From JAAXQD01 sp963790095 (lineage in GTDB: Bacteria; Desulfobacterota; Desulfobacteria; Desulfobacterales; UBA11574), in the NCBI GenBank assembly GCA_963790095.1, contig CAWBNO010000019.1:186001-250000 (forward strand): 64,000 bases of DNA, in the 5' to 3' direction. Of this stretch, positions 44,677 through 54,021 are shown one piece after another (within the stretch, counting starts at the first letter, position 1; the number at the start of each line of letters is the position of its first letter). The translations under genes were made by a program, and so were the position numbers. A model generated the notes under the pieces. The model did no database searches. It saw only the letters and a program-made list of their open reading frames with translations, and was not told the DNA's origin.

Positions 44677-45945
44677 ATGACCGAAATAATTGATGTCAAA
44701 GCAAGGGAAATTCTCGATTCAAGAGGCAATCCTACCGTTGAAGCCGATGTCTATGTTTCCTGCGGTGCCGTCGGCCGTGCGGCAGTCCCATCCGGCGCTT
44801 CCACAGGAAAACGTGAAGCCTTGGAACTTCGAGACATACGATCAAAACGGTTTGGCGGCAAAGGCGTTGTCACGGCGGTTAAAAACGTGATCGATAAGAT
44901 TGCACCGGCTGTTTTTGGAATGGATGCCGCGGATCAAGTGGCATTGGACAACGCCATGATTAAACTGGACGGCACATCCAACAAGTCAAAACTGGGCGCC
45001 AATGCAATCCTTAGCGTATCGATGGCAGCTGCCAGAGCGGCTGCACAGGCCTATGGGTTACCGCTTTACAAATATCTAGGCGGCATCAATGCCAGATGTC
45101 TCCCCCTTCCCATGATGAATATTATCAATGGCGGCGCCCATGCCGCCAACAATCTGGACATCCAGGAATTTATGATTGTGCCCGTGGGGGCCAAATCCAT
45201 CACCCAGGCTGTTCAGATGGGAGCAGAAACCTTTCACAGCCTGAAAAAGATCCTCAAAGACAAAGGTCTTAACACGGCTGTGGGGGATGAGGGGGGATTT
45301 GCACCCGATTTCAATTCTCATGAAGAAGCCATCCAATTCATCATCGACGCCATTGAATCCGCCGGCTACAAACCCGGGACCGATATCGGGCTTGCTTTGG
45401 ATTGCGCTGCAAGCGAGTTCTTCAAAAAAGGAGCGTACATCCTTAATTCGGAAAACAAAAAACTGACCGCCGAAAAACTGATCGATTATTATGAGAATCT
45501 CATTGATAACTATCCCATCCTGAGTATTGAGGACGGGCTTGCGGAACAGGATTGGAAAGGCTGGGCGCTCATGACCGACCGGCTGGAAGGATCCATCCAG
45601 ATTGTGGGCGATGATATTTTCGTGACCAATCCCAAGATCTTTAAAAAAGGGATCGAAGAAAGCATCGGCAACTCCATCTTGATAAAGCTGAATCAGGTCG
45701 GGACAGTGACCGAAACCCTCGACACCATTGAGATGGCAAAAAATGCCGGGTACACCACGGTGATATCTCACAGATCGGGTGAAACCGAAGACGACTTTAT
45801 CTCGGATTTTGTCGTGGGTGTCAACGGCGGCCAGATAAAGACCGGCTCCATGTCCCGCAGTGACCGTATCTCCAAGTATAACCAACTCATGAGGATTGAA
45901 GAAGAACTCGGGGATGGGGCCACGTTTTCAGATGAAATACTTTAG
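44677..45945 (+). CDS. eno: Enolase
   Basis: A 422-residue full-length enolase. Diagnostic segments are AREILDSRGNPTVEADVYVS, VPSGASTGKREALELRD, NIINGGAHAANNLDIQEFMI, TAVGDEGGFAPDF, LSIEDGLAEQDWKG, VGDDIFVTN, ILIKLNQVGTVTETLDTI and SHRSGETEDDFI. It interconverts 2-phosphoglycerate and phosphoenolpyruvate with Mg in the cytosol. An ACAGGAGAG site precedes the start. The 3' end overlaps the next gene by 14 bp, so that exported protein is translated from the same message. Confidence 0.97.
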   Translation: MTEIIDVKAREILDSRGNPTVEADVYVSCGAVGRAAVPSGASTGKREALELRDIRSKRFGGKGVVTAVKNVIDKIAPAVFGMDAADQVALDNAMIKLDGTSNKSKLGANAILSVSMAAARAAAQAYGLPLYKYLGGINARCLPLPMMNIINGGAHAANNLDIQEFMIVPVGAKSITQAVQMGAETFHSLKKILKDKGLNTAVGDEGGFAPDFNSHEEAIQFIIDAIESAGYKPGTDIGLALDCAASEFFKKGAYILNSENKKLTAEKLIDYYENLIDNYPILSIEDGLAEQDWKGWALMTDRLEGSIQIVGDDIFVTNPKIFKKGIEESIGNSILIKLNQVGTVTETLDTIEMAKNAGYTTVISHRSGETEDDFISDFVVGVNGGQIKTGSMSRSDRISKYNQLMRIEEELGDGATFSDEIL

Positions 45946-46798
45946 GTTTCTTCTACATCAACACCTGAAAAGGTCGTTGATCCTTTTCTTCGGCCTTGCC
46001 CTTTTGATCTGTTGCCATGCCCCGGCACGGGCTTATGTCTTGCCGGGACCTTACATTCTTGAATTGATGACCCAGAATCTCGGCAAGGGCAAACGTCTTT
46101 TGGTGACCCAAAAACTGGTTCTGCTCAACGGCAGCCTGAACAAAAACACCGTTGAACTCAGCGAAACGTTAAAGTATATTTTCCCGGATACGTTTCGTTC
46201 GGATATTTTATCAGAAAATATTCAACGAATTCATGTGGTATCCAGGGGCAGGGCCTTGACGGTCATTGACGGAAAGACTTCGGATGAAGGCGAAAGCCCC
46301 TATGATCACTACAAAGATCTTCTCCTTTTCAGATCCCGGGAGATGCTTCAAGAGAGGTTGTCCCATCTGGGTGTGGACCCAAAGGTTTCAAGCCTTGGGC
46401 GCTTTCAGGGCAACCCGGTATATGTTCTGGGTGCCCAATATCCGGATGAAACGGTTCCCCAAGTATGGTTGGACAAGAATACCTTCAGACCGCTTCGCTG
46501 GATAATTACAAGCCAAACACAGCAGCGCCTGGAAGTTCGATATTTACAGTGGCGTAAGTTGGAGAATACCTGGTATCCAACGCGTTTCGAGTTTATCGCC
46601 GATGGGAATTTAGTCCGGGAAATCCATGTGGAAAACATCAAGGTGGACCCGTCTTTTGAAAAAAACCTTTTCATCATCGAACATCTTAAATCACGCTATC
46701 CCCAGGCTGAACCCACGGCGCCAACAGGTCAAGACAAGAAAGAATCGACCAACGAAATTCAAAAAACCATTGAGGATTTCAAAAAAATATACAAATAA
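45932..46798 (+). CDS. Exported LolA-like beta-sheet protein
   Basis: A 288-residue protein with a long signal peptide ending APARA. The mature part resembles the half-barrel of LolA/outer-membrane lipoprotein-sorting proteins: TQNLGKGKRLLVTQKLVLLN, then FQGNPVYVLGAQYPDETVPQ, VWLDKNTFRPLRWIITSQTQ, LEVRYLQWRKLENTWYPTRF and a NIKVDPSFEKNLFII ending. These proteins bind lipids or hydrophobic chains in the periplasm. ATG 45932 lies inside the end of eno; a longer frame begins at 45896, but the later start gives a better signal sequence. The C-terminal tail is charged. It sits between eno and pyrG in one transcription unit. Confidence 0.65.
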   Translation: MKYFRFLLHQHLKRSLILFFGLALLICCHAPARAYVLPGPYILELMTQNLGKGKRLLVTQKLVLLNGSLNKNTVELSETLKYIFPDTFRSDILSENIQRIHVVSRGRALTVIDGKTSDEGESPYDHYKDLLLFRSREMLQERLSHLGVDPKVSSLGRFQGNPVYVLGAQYPDETVPQVWLDKNTFRPLRWIITSQTQQRLEVRYLQWRKLENTWYPTRFEFIADGNLVREIHVENIKVDPSFEKNLFIIEHLKSRYPQAEPTAPTGQDKKESTNEIQKTIEDFKKIYK

Positions 46799-46833
46799 TA
46801 ATCTAAATCCTAAATTCGAAACTGAGGCACTGA

Positions 46834-48480
46834 ATGGATAATAAAACAAAATATATATTTGTTACAGGGGGCGTACTTTCATCTCTGGGCAAAGGACTTG
46901 CGTCCGCGGCCATCGGGGCACTGCTTGAAAGCCGCGGACTTACCGTAACCTTACAGAAACTCGATCCCTACATTAATGTGGATCCCGGAACCATGAACCC
47001 GTTCCAGCACGGAGAGGTCTATGTAACGGATGACGGTGCAGAAACCGATCTGGATCTCGGTCACTATGAAAGATTTACCCACGCCAGATTGAGCCGTGAC
47101 AACAACTTTACCACCGGGAAAATATACGATTCGGTCATCACCAAGGAGCGTCGGGGAGACTATCTGGGCGGTACGGTTCAGGTGATTCCCCACATTACCG
47201 ATGAAATTAAAAGAAGTATCAAACTTGTTGCCGGTTCAGTTGACATCGTCATCGTCGAAATCGGCGGAACGGTGGGAGATATAGAAAGCCTTCCTTTTCT
47301 GGAAGCCATCCGGCAATTCAGGACGGATGTCGGCAAGGAAAATGCCCTGTATATCCATCTCACCCTTGTTCCATATATCGACACAGCCGGAGAAGTTAAG
47401 ACCAAACCGACACAGCACAGCGTAAAGGAACTCCGCAGTATCGGTATTCAGCCGGACATTCTCCTCTGTCGCACCAAAAAATACCTGCCCAAAGAAATCA
47501 AGGCAAAAATAGCCCTATTTTGCAATGTCACCGTAGATGAGGTGATTACAGCCAAAGACGTGGAGTGTATTTATGAAGTCCCACTGGTATTCCGTAAGGA
47601 ACGCCTTGACGAAAAAATTGTGGAAAAGCTTAACATCTGGACACGAGCGCCCCTCCTCGACGACTGGGAGGAAATTGTCCGGCGGCTCAAAGAGCCTAAA
47701 TCTTCAGTGACCATTGCAATTGTTGGCAAATATGTCGACTTGACCGAATCCTACAAAAGCTTGAACGAAGCGCTCCGTCACGGCGGAATTCCCAATGATT
47801 GCCGGGTAAACCTCAAATTTGTCGATTCAGAGAAGATCGAGGAAAACAATTGCGGACAGATGATCGGGGATGTGGACGGCATACTGGTCCCCGGCGGCTT
47901 TGGATCCCGGGGGACTGAAGGTAAGATTTGCGCCGTAAAATATGCCCGGCAAGAAAAGATTCCCTATTTTGGTATTTGCCTCGGCATGCAGATTGCCGTC
48001 ATCGAATTCGCACGGAACGTCGCAGGCATGAACGACGCCCATAGCCAGGAATTTGATAAAAACACGCCGTATCCGGTGATATACCTGATGACGGAATGGT
48101 ATGACGATAAGACCGGAACCGTCCAGCGGCGGGATATCACTTCGGACAAAGGGGGAACCATGCGCCTGGGTGCTTATCCCTGCATTATTAAAAACGATAC
48201 CGTGGCCTATACTGCGTACGGCGTTTCAAATATTTCAGAACGTCACCGCCACAGATATGAGTTCAACAATGGGTATATGGACCGACTCGAGACCAGCGGC
48301 CTGGTTGTCAGTGGAACGTCACCGGACGGCGAGCTGGTTGAAATGGTGGAGCTCAAAGACCATCCCTGGTTTCTCGGCTGTCAGTTCCATCCGGAGTTCA
48401 AATCACGGCCCATGGATCCCCATCCCCTGTTCAAAGCGTTCATCCGGGCATCGTTGGCGTATTCAAACATCCGCTCTTGA
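46834..48480 (+). CDS. pyrG: CTP synthase
   Basis: 548 residues with both domains. The amidoligase half begins KYIFVTGGVLSSLGKGLASA and contains KLDPYINVDPGTMNPFQHGE and EIGGTVGDIESLPFLEA. The glutaminase half has the nucleophile in IPYFGICLGMQIAVIEFARN and the catalytic His-Glu in CQFHPEFKSRPMDPHP. It converts UTP to CTP with ATP and glutamine, the last step of CTP synthesis. It lies 35 bp after the LolA-like gene, in the eno operon. It is convergent with larE. Confidence 0.97.
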   Translation: MDNKTKYIFVTGGVLSSLGKGLASAAIGALLESRGLTVTLQKLDPYINVDPGTMNPFQHGEVYVTDDGAETDLDLGHYERFTHARLSRDNNFTTGKIYDSVITKERRGDYLGGTVQVIPHITDEIKRSIKLVAGSVDIVIVEIGGTVGDIESLPFLEAIRQFRTDVGKENALYIHLTLVPYIDTAGEVKTKPTQHSVKELRSIGIQPDILLCRTKKYLPKEIKAKIALFCNVTVDEVITAKDVECIYEVPLVFRKERLDEKIVEKLNIWTRAPLLDDWEEIVRRLKEPKSSVTIAIVGKYVDLTESYKSLNEALRHGGIPNDCRVNLKFVDSEKIEENNCGQMIGDVDGILVPGGFGSRGTEGKICAVKYARQEKIPYFGICLGMQIAVIEFARNVAGMNDAHSQEFDKNTPYPVIYLMTEWYDDKTGTVQRRDITSDKGGTMRLGAYPCIIKNDTVAYTAYGVSNISERHRHRYEFNNGYMDRLETSGLVVSGTSPDGELVEMVELKDHPWFLGCQFHPEFKSRPMDPHPLFKAFIRASLAYSNIRS

Positions 48481-48526
48481 TTGGATGGTTATGGGGCATG
48501 AAGTCTTGGCCCGGCGTGATTGCCCG

Positions 48527-49345
48527 TCAGACGGCCAAATCCCGATTCATGCTCCCCTGGCGATACCCTTCGAGATCTAAAGCCACATGGAAAAAACCGA
48601 TTTTCCTCAACTTCTCTACAATGACGGATCGCATTTCCGGGTCGAGGAATTTTTGGACATCTCCGGTATCGACTTCTATCCGGGCGACGTTCCCGTGCTT
48701 TCGAACGCGACAGCCCGTAAAACCGTAGCCCCATAAAACCTGTTCAGCCTGTTCCACCATGTTAAGGTCTTTGGGGGTTATGGGGGTTCCGTAGGGAATT
48801 CTTGTGGCAAGGCATGCCATGGCCGGTGTGTTCCAGGTGCTCAGGTTCATCTGCTTTGAAAGCATGCGAATATCGTTCTTGGTGAGCCCTGCATCCACCA
48901 GCGGCGCTGTAATGCCCATCTCACGGGCAGCGTCAAACCCGGGACGGAAGTCATCAAAATCATCCAGGTTGGCCCCATGGGCAACGTGTGCAATCCCTCT
49001 GTCGCCGGCAATTTTTAACAAATCCTCGCAGAGATATTTCTTGCAGAAATAACACCGATCTTTGGTGTTGGATCTAAATTCGCGCCGGCGCATTTCCCTG
49101 GAATGTATAATGATATGCTCAACGCCCAGTTGTCGTGCGAAGGTTGTTGCCGATTGTCTTTCCCATTCTGAATGAACCGGCGAACTTGCGGTGACGGCAA
49201 CCAGATTCTTTTTCAATGCTTCCTGTGCCATGGCCAGGAGAAAAGAACTGTCAACGCCACCGGAATATGCGACGACCAACGCACCATATTTTTCTAAAAT
49301 CGAAAACAGGTGATCTCTTTTTATTGTTAAGGTATTCTGGTTCAT
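48527..49345 (-). CDS. larE: LarE-type sulfur transferase (three-cysteine form)
   Basis: 272 residues. The PP-loop LVVAYSGGVDSSFLLAMAQE activates ATP, and NTKDRCYFCKKYLCEDLLKI and MACLATRIPYGTPI contain conserved cysteines. LarE supplies sulfur for the nickel-pincer nucleotide cofactor of lactate racemase. The classical enzyme sacrifices one cysteine, whereas forms with the CxxC pair plus the third cysteine, as here, are known to carry a 4Fe-4S cluster. No larB or larC is adjacent, so an alternative sulfur-transfer role cannot be excluded. The start is set at MNQNTL; no strong ribosome site is seen. Confidence 0.88.
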   Translation of the reverse strand: MNQNTLTIKRDHLFSILEKYGALVVAYSGGVDSSFLLAMAQEALKKNLVAVTASSPVHSEWERQSATTFARQLGVEHIIIHSREMRRREFRSNTKDRCYFCKKYLCEDLLKIAGDRGIAHVAHGANLDDFDDFRPGFDAAREMGITAPLVDAGLTKNDIRMLSKQMNLSTWNTPAMACLATRIPYGTPITPKDLNMVEQAEQVLWGYGFTGCRVRKHGNVARIEVDTGDVQKFLDPEMRSVIVEKLRKIGFFHVALDLEGYRQGSMNRDLAV

Positions 49346-49455
49346 GATAAAAAAATGTTTACAAAACTTATGTATTGATATATACACATTTTTCTAAATA
49401 TAAATTATTATATTACAATATACACTCTCAACCACAATTTCAAAGAGGTTTTTTT

Positions 49456-50565
49456 ATGGGAAAGAACAGCCTGCTTAAATCGACCTCCAAAGCCAAGAAA
49501 AAATCAGCCGCAAAAAAAAAGGCGGCCGCTAAGGCCAAAGCAGCTCCAAAGGCCAAAGCTCTCCCCAAGGCCAAAAAGGCACCCGCAGCTAAAACGCAAA
49601 AAGCCATTCCTAAAACACCCAAGAAGGTTTCAGTGAAAGATCTCATGATGAAAAAGTTCGATGTTTGGAAGCCTGAAACCCTCTTTACCGTGAGTCCGGA
49701 TAAAACCGATTCAAAGGATTTTGCTGCACCGCCTTTTTTCTCAGGCTCCGAAGAAGACACCCGTCGGATCAAAGAACTGCTGCTGAAAAAATTTGATCTG
49801 GCGGAAATCAAGGCCGCTGGCGAAAAAGCTGCTGCTGAAAAGGCCGCCGCTGAAAAGGCCGCCGCTGAAAAGGCTGCTGCTGAAAAGGCTGCTGAACCTG
49901 AAGTGTCTGTGTCATACGAGCCTCCCGATAGTGGCGACACCACAACCGAAGATCCAATGGAAAAAGCCATGAAATATCTGGCAGCCGTTTTCGCGGTTCT
50001 CATGGCCCTGGTTATCGGAACCAGTATGATAAACAAAAATAAATTTTACATTCATGCCACCGACGGTGCCCTTGAAATCTGGCAGGGAAGATTCGCCCCC
50101 ATGGGCGAGGCATGTCTGATATCTCTCCCTGGCGTTCAAGCTCCTGAAACAATAAAAGATATTTACTCAAAATCAGAGGCCTTCCCCCTTATTTTCAATT
50201 TTTATGTGGATAAGGCAGATACCCTTTTGGCGGTTCCGGGGTTACCGGATTTTGAAGGAATTAAAAGGTATTTAAATAAGGCGCTGGCCTATGCCACAAC
50301 ACCGGCCGCCAATGAAGCTGTTTTTGGCCGCCTAAACAACATCGAACTGATGATTCTTCTATACAAGGCGGATGTATCCGCCAGCAAACCTACCCTTTCG
50401 GATCTTAAACAAGCCAAAGGATATCTTTCCCAAGCGGAAAGACTGGACATCGATGATCTTAAAATCGATTTGATCCATCAAAAAATGAAAGCCGTGGATC
50501 AACAGATGACGGCCCTGAAGGCAAAACAGGCGGCGAAAACATCTCCGGCAAAGCCTTCTAAATAG
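49456..50565 (+). CDS. Lys/Ala-rich membrane-anchored protein
   Basis: 369 residues. The first 60 are a basic low-complexity tail (KAKKKSAAKKKAAAKAKAAP and PKAKKAPAAKTQ) resembling histone H1-like tails. Residues about 118-148 repeat AEKAA, encoded by near-identical 15-bp units (GCTGAAAAGGCCGCC) at 49818-49895. One membrane helix follows (AAVFAVLMALVIGTSMI), then a roughly 190-residue helical domain ending in another Lys/Ala segment (QQMTALKAKQAAKTSPAKPS). I know no family for the C-terminal domain. The basic tail would face the cytosol if the single helix points outward. AAAGAGG precedes the start, and a terminator follows. Confidence 0.7.
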   Translation: MGKNSLLKSTSKAKKKSAAKKKAAAKAKAAPKAKALPKAKKAPAAKTQKAIPKTPKKVSVKDLMMKKFDVWKPETLFTVSPDKTDSKDFAAPPFFSGSEEDTRRIKELLLKKFDLAEIKAAGEKAAAEKAAAEKAAAEKAAAEKAAEPEVSVSYEPPDSGDTTTEDPMEKAMKYLAAVFAVLMALVIGTSMINKNKFYIHATDGALEIWQGRFAPMGEACLISLPGVQAPETIKDIYSKSEAFPLIFNFYVDKADTLLAVPGLPDFEGIKRYLNKALAYATTPAANEAVFGRLNNIELMILLYKADVSASKPTLSDLKQAKGYLSQAERLDIDDLKIDLIHQKMKAVDQQMTALKAKQAAKTSPAKPSK

Positions 50566-50594
50566 ATTGTTTATCCTTCATCACGATTAAACAT

Positions 50595-50634
50595 AGCGGA
50601 CGACGGTTGAAAAAAAACGGTTGTCCGCTTTTTC
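50595..50634 (+). terminator. Rho-independent terminator
   Basis: AGCGGAC (50595-50601) pairs with GTCCGCT (50623-50629) around an A-rich loop, with a T tail. It closes the Lys/Ala-rich gene and separates it from the opp operon. Confidence 0.8.
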
Positions 50635-50852
50635 ATTTCTCCAAAACTCCCCAGGCCATCTCTTTACGATTCTGATATTCAAAATGTGGAGAGATGTGGC
50701 GCCGGGTTCTTTCTATTTCCGCCGATGCCTTTTCGCTTGACTCAAAAACCTGAATCTCTTATGTTTATGTTTCGACAATATTTATCCTTTAAAAACATTT
50801 AGTTATCCCAAACGACCCATTGGCGAAATTCATACAATAAACGACTGTTATC

Positions 50853-52985
50853 ATGACCATTCGACGCGTCCTCATTTTCGCACCCATCCTTCTCATTCTG
50901 GTCTTGTTGCAGTCGTATTTCTGGGTGCCGACCTACGAACAGCAAACCCGGGGAAATCCCGCGCGTCTTGCTGAATACATTGCCGGATCCATCGGTGATG
51001 CCAGCCTCCTTAATCCCATTCTTACAGCGGATTCCGCCAGCAGCAACATCCAGGAGCTTGTGTTCGAAGGTCTTATCGACCGGGATGAGCAATTGCGTTT
51101 TAGGGGACGGCTGGCAAAATCCTGGAAGGTTTTTGAAGAAGCTTTTTTTTATGTCAACCCATCCGCATCCATACCCGGCCTGGGCAAGGCAGATCCTCAA
51201 ACCCTGGCGGGATTTGTGAGAAACGCCCAAAAAACAAATCATGCAACAGATCCGGGGCTTAAAGATTCTCTAAAACGCATCACTGAAATTTCCGTGCTTC
51301 CCCCCAGAACCTTCTCGGTGACCCGGACGTTCAAAGATCCGAAGACCGACACACAGGAGCAGATAGAAATTCACGTTGCAGCACCTGCCAGAATCAAACT
51401 GGTTCTCAACGGCGTCGACCAGGATCTTTTTAAAAACCTTTCGCACCTTCTGGGCAAAGATTATTTTGAGTCTTTTCACGGCAAAGACTACTTGAGTTCC
51501 TTGTCTCAGAACGGCAAAGAAAAATTGGCGGCATACACCGAGGAACTGTTACCGGCCACGGAACACAATCCGATCCTGCTGTTTCACCTGCGGCCCGGGG
51601 TAAAATTTCATGACGGCCATCGGGTCGGAGCCGATGATGTCAAATTTACCTATGAAGCCATCATGAATCCCAAAAACCTTTCGCCCCGCATTTCAGATTA
51701 TGAGCCGGTCAAAAGAGTTGAAGTTGTTGACCCCCTCACCGTAAAAATCGTCTACAAGCGGCTTTATTCTCCTGCCATTGGCACCTGGGGCATGGGAATC
51801 CTCCCCGAACACCTGCTGAATTCAAAAACACTTGAAAAAGAAGCCTTGCGTCTGAAAAAAGACCCGAAAACTTTTTCCATGCGCCAGAGTATCTTCAACC
51901 GGCGCCCCATCGGATCCGGACCGTTCAAATTCCGTGAGTGGAAGTCGGACCAGTACATTGCCCTGGATCGTTTTGACGACTACTGGGAAGGGCCGCCGAA
52001 TTATCGACGGTATGTCTTCCGGATTATTCCCGATCTTTTGACCCAGGAAATGGAATTTTATGCCGGCACCATCGACAGCTATGTTGTTCAACCCCACCAG
52101 GTGAAACGCTTGGAAAAAGATCCTGAGTTTCAAAGTTTTTCCGGCATTGCTTTCGGCTATACCTATATCGGTTATAACATGAGACGAAAACCCTTTGACG
52201 ATCCCCGTGTACGAAAGGCATTGGGAATGGCCATCGATGTCGACAAGATCATTGAATACGTACTGTATGGCCAGGGAGAAAAAATCACGGGACCTTTTGT
52301 CAAACAGACCGATTATTATAACCACCATCTCAATCCCCTTCCCTACGATCCCAAAGGTGCGTTAAAACTGTTGGCAGCGGCCGGTTGGCAACGGAATAAG
52401 AACGGCTGGCTTGAAAAAGACGGCCAACGATTTAAGTTCACCCTCATCACAAACAGCGGAAACGATCTTCGAAAAGCCATACTGGCCATTGCCCAGAATG
52501 CTTGGAAACAGATCGGTATCGATGTCCGGACCGATCTTTTGGAGTGGTCTGTTTTTATACAGGAACGGGTGAACAAAGCCGACTTTGATGCCCTGATTCT
52601 GGGGTGGCAGATGGGTATCGAACCGGATCTGTATCAGATATGGCATTCGAGCCAGACACATCCTTATCAGCTCAATTTCGTCAATTTTAAAAACAAAGAC
52701 GCCGATGACCTCATCATCAAGATACGGCAGGAATACAACCATAACCGACAGGTGGAATACTCCCACAGGCTTCATGAAATTATTGCAAAAGAACAGCCGT
52801 ATACATTCCTTTATGTCGGAAAGTGGACCGCCGTTTTAGACAAGCGTATCGTCATAAAAGATGTCGATGATGCCGGAACCATCCGGTATGAAAAGATTAA
52901 ACCCACCCAGACCGGCAATTATACGTTCTATTTCAACAAGTGGATAAAGCTTCCAACGGCCCCGAACTTTATGGATGAAGGATAA
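50853..52985 (+). CDS. Peptide ABC transporter substrate-binding protein, extended
   Basis: 710 residues of the SBP family 5, longer than the usual 500-600. A membrane segment (VLIFAPILLILVLLQSYFWV) anchors it; no lipobox is present. The family region includes DASLLNPILTADSASSNIQE and LVFEGL, then HLRPGVKFHDGHRVGADDVK, MGILPEHLLN, RRPIGSGPFKFREWK, DDPRVRKALGMAIDVDKIIE and LRKAILAIAQNAWKQIGIDV. About 140 residues (roughly 90-235) inserted between the first and second parts are not typical of the family. It delivers peptides or a similar ligand to the permeases encoded next. Only 3 nt separate it from oppB. Confidence 0.88.
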   Translation: MTIRRVLIFAPILLILVLLQSYFWVPTYEQQTRGNPARLAEYIAGSIGDASLLNPILTADSASSNIQELVFEGLIDRDEQLRFRGRLAKSWKVFEEAFFYVNPSASIPGLGKADPQTLAGFVRNAQKTNHATDPGLKDSLKRITEISVLPPRTFSVTRTFKDPKTDTQEQIEIHVAAPARIKLVLNGVDQDLFKNLSHLLGKDYFESFHGKDYLSSLSQNGKEKLAAYTEELLPATEHNPILLFHLRPGVKFHDGHRVGADDVKFTYEAIMNPKNLSPRISDYEPVKRVEVVDPLTVKIVYKRLYSPAIGTWGMGILPEHLLNSKTLEKEALRLKKDPKTFSMRQSIFNRRPIGSGPFKFREWKSDQYIALDRFDDYWEGPPNYRRYVFRIIPDLLTQEMEFYAGTIDSYVVQPHQVKRLEKDPEFQSFSGIAFGYTYIGYNMRRKPFDDPRVRKALGMAIDVDKIIEYVLYGQGEKITGPFVKQTDYYNHHLNPLPYDPKGALKLLAAAGWQRNKNGWLEKDGQRFKFTLITNSGNDLRKAILAIAQNAWKQIGIDVRTDLLEWSVFIQERVNKADFDALILGWQMGIEPDLYQIWHSSQTHPYQLNFVNFKNKDADDLIIKIRQEYNHNRQVEYSHRLHEIIAKEQPYTFLYVGKWTAVLDKRIVIKDVDDAGTIRYEKIKPTQTGNYTFYFNKWIKLPTAPNFMDEG

Positions 52986-52988
52986 ACC

Positions 52989-53948
52989 ATGGTATCATTT
53001 ATCGGACGAAGTTTTGTACAAAAAATTATCACCCTCTTTTTCGTCTCCATCGTTTCTTTTTTGATTATTCATCTTGCACCGGGAAAACCGAGCCAGGTCG
53101 ATCCCATGAATCCGAAATTTACACCCGAAGTGGTGGAACGTTTCCGCAAAGAATTTCATCTGGATAAACCGCTGTACGTCCAGTATGTCTATTTTTATAA
53201 GGACCTGTTCACCGGAAAAACCGTATCATGGAAAGACAATCAATCGGTCCTTAAAAAGATTTGGGAACGGTTTTTAAACAGTCTTCCCCTTTTTATTGTG
53301 GGAACTCTCATAACCTGGACTCTTTCTTTCCCGGTGGGGATCCGGTCGGCCATCTCCAGGGAAGGTCTCTATGATCGCACCGCCACATTCTTGTCTTACC
53401 TGCTGATTTCCATTCCCGGCTTCTTTTTCGCCTACGTCCTCATAATTTTTGTGGTGACCCGCTTCCATGTACCGGTTATCGGCATGGAAACTTTCGGGAT
53501 CGGAGACGCTTCCACCCCTTTCATATTGATGGACAGGATCTGGCACCTGCTCCTTCCATCGCTCCTGGGTGCCTCCGGCGGTATTGCAGTCCTTTCCAGG
53601 TATGTTCGAAGCCAGATGCTGGAAGTGGAAGGCCAGGATTATATTCGAACCGCCCGGGCCAAGGGCCTTCCCCCGGAACAGGTCCACTACAAACATGCGC
53701 TCCGAAATGCGCTTCTGCCCTTCGTCACCATGTTCGGTCTGATCTTACCCGGTTTGATCGGGGGCTCGGTCATCATCGAATCCATCTTTTCCTGGCCCGG
53801 CATGGGTCGTATGGCCTATGAAGCGATTCTGGCCAGGGATTACCCGATTATCCTGACGGTTAATTTTGTTTCAGCCGTATTGGTGCTGATCGGCACCTTT
53901 ATATCGGACCTTCTTTACCTGATTGTCGATCCGAGGATACGCCTGTGA
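52989..53948 (+). CDS. oppB: Peptide ABC transporter permease, OppB type
   Basis: A 319-residue inner-membrane permease with about six helices. It begins with the family-typical RSFVQKIITLFFVSIVSFLI, followed by HLAPGKP and the FRKEFHLDKPLYVQY segment. The EAA loop, which contacts the ATPase, appears as YIRTARAKGLPPEQVHYKHA with LRNALLPF. GGSVIIESIFSWPGMGRMAY and RDYPIILTVNFVSAVLVLIG complete the protein. It forms the transmembrane pore with OppC. Confidence 0.92.
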   Translation: MVSFIGRSFVQKIITLFFVSIVSFLIIHLAPGKPSQVDPMNPKFTPEVVERFRKEFHLDKPLYVQYVYFYKDLFTGKTVSWKDNQSVLKKIWERFLNSLPLFIVGTLITWTLSFPVGIRSAISREGLYDRTATFLSYLLISIPGFFFAYVLIIFVVTRFHVPVIGMETFGIGDASTPFILMDRIWHLLLPSLLGASGGIAVLSRYVRSQMLEVEGQDYIRTARAKGLPPEQVHYKHALRNALLPFVTMFGLILPGLIGGSVIIESIFSWPGMGRMAYEAILARDYPIILTVNFVSAVLVLIGTFISDLLYLIVDPRIRL

Positions 53949-54021
53949 TGACTCTAAACGAAACAACCGGTTGCCAAAAATTTCCATGTCCAGGAACCCC
54001 TGAGCCCCGAAGCGGACGCGG

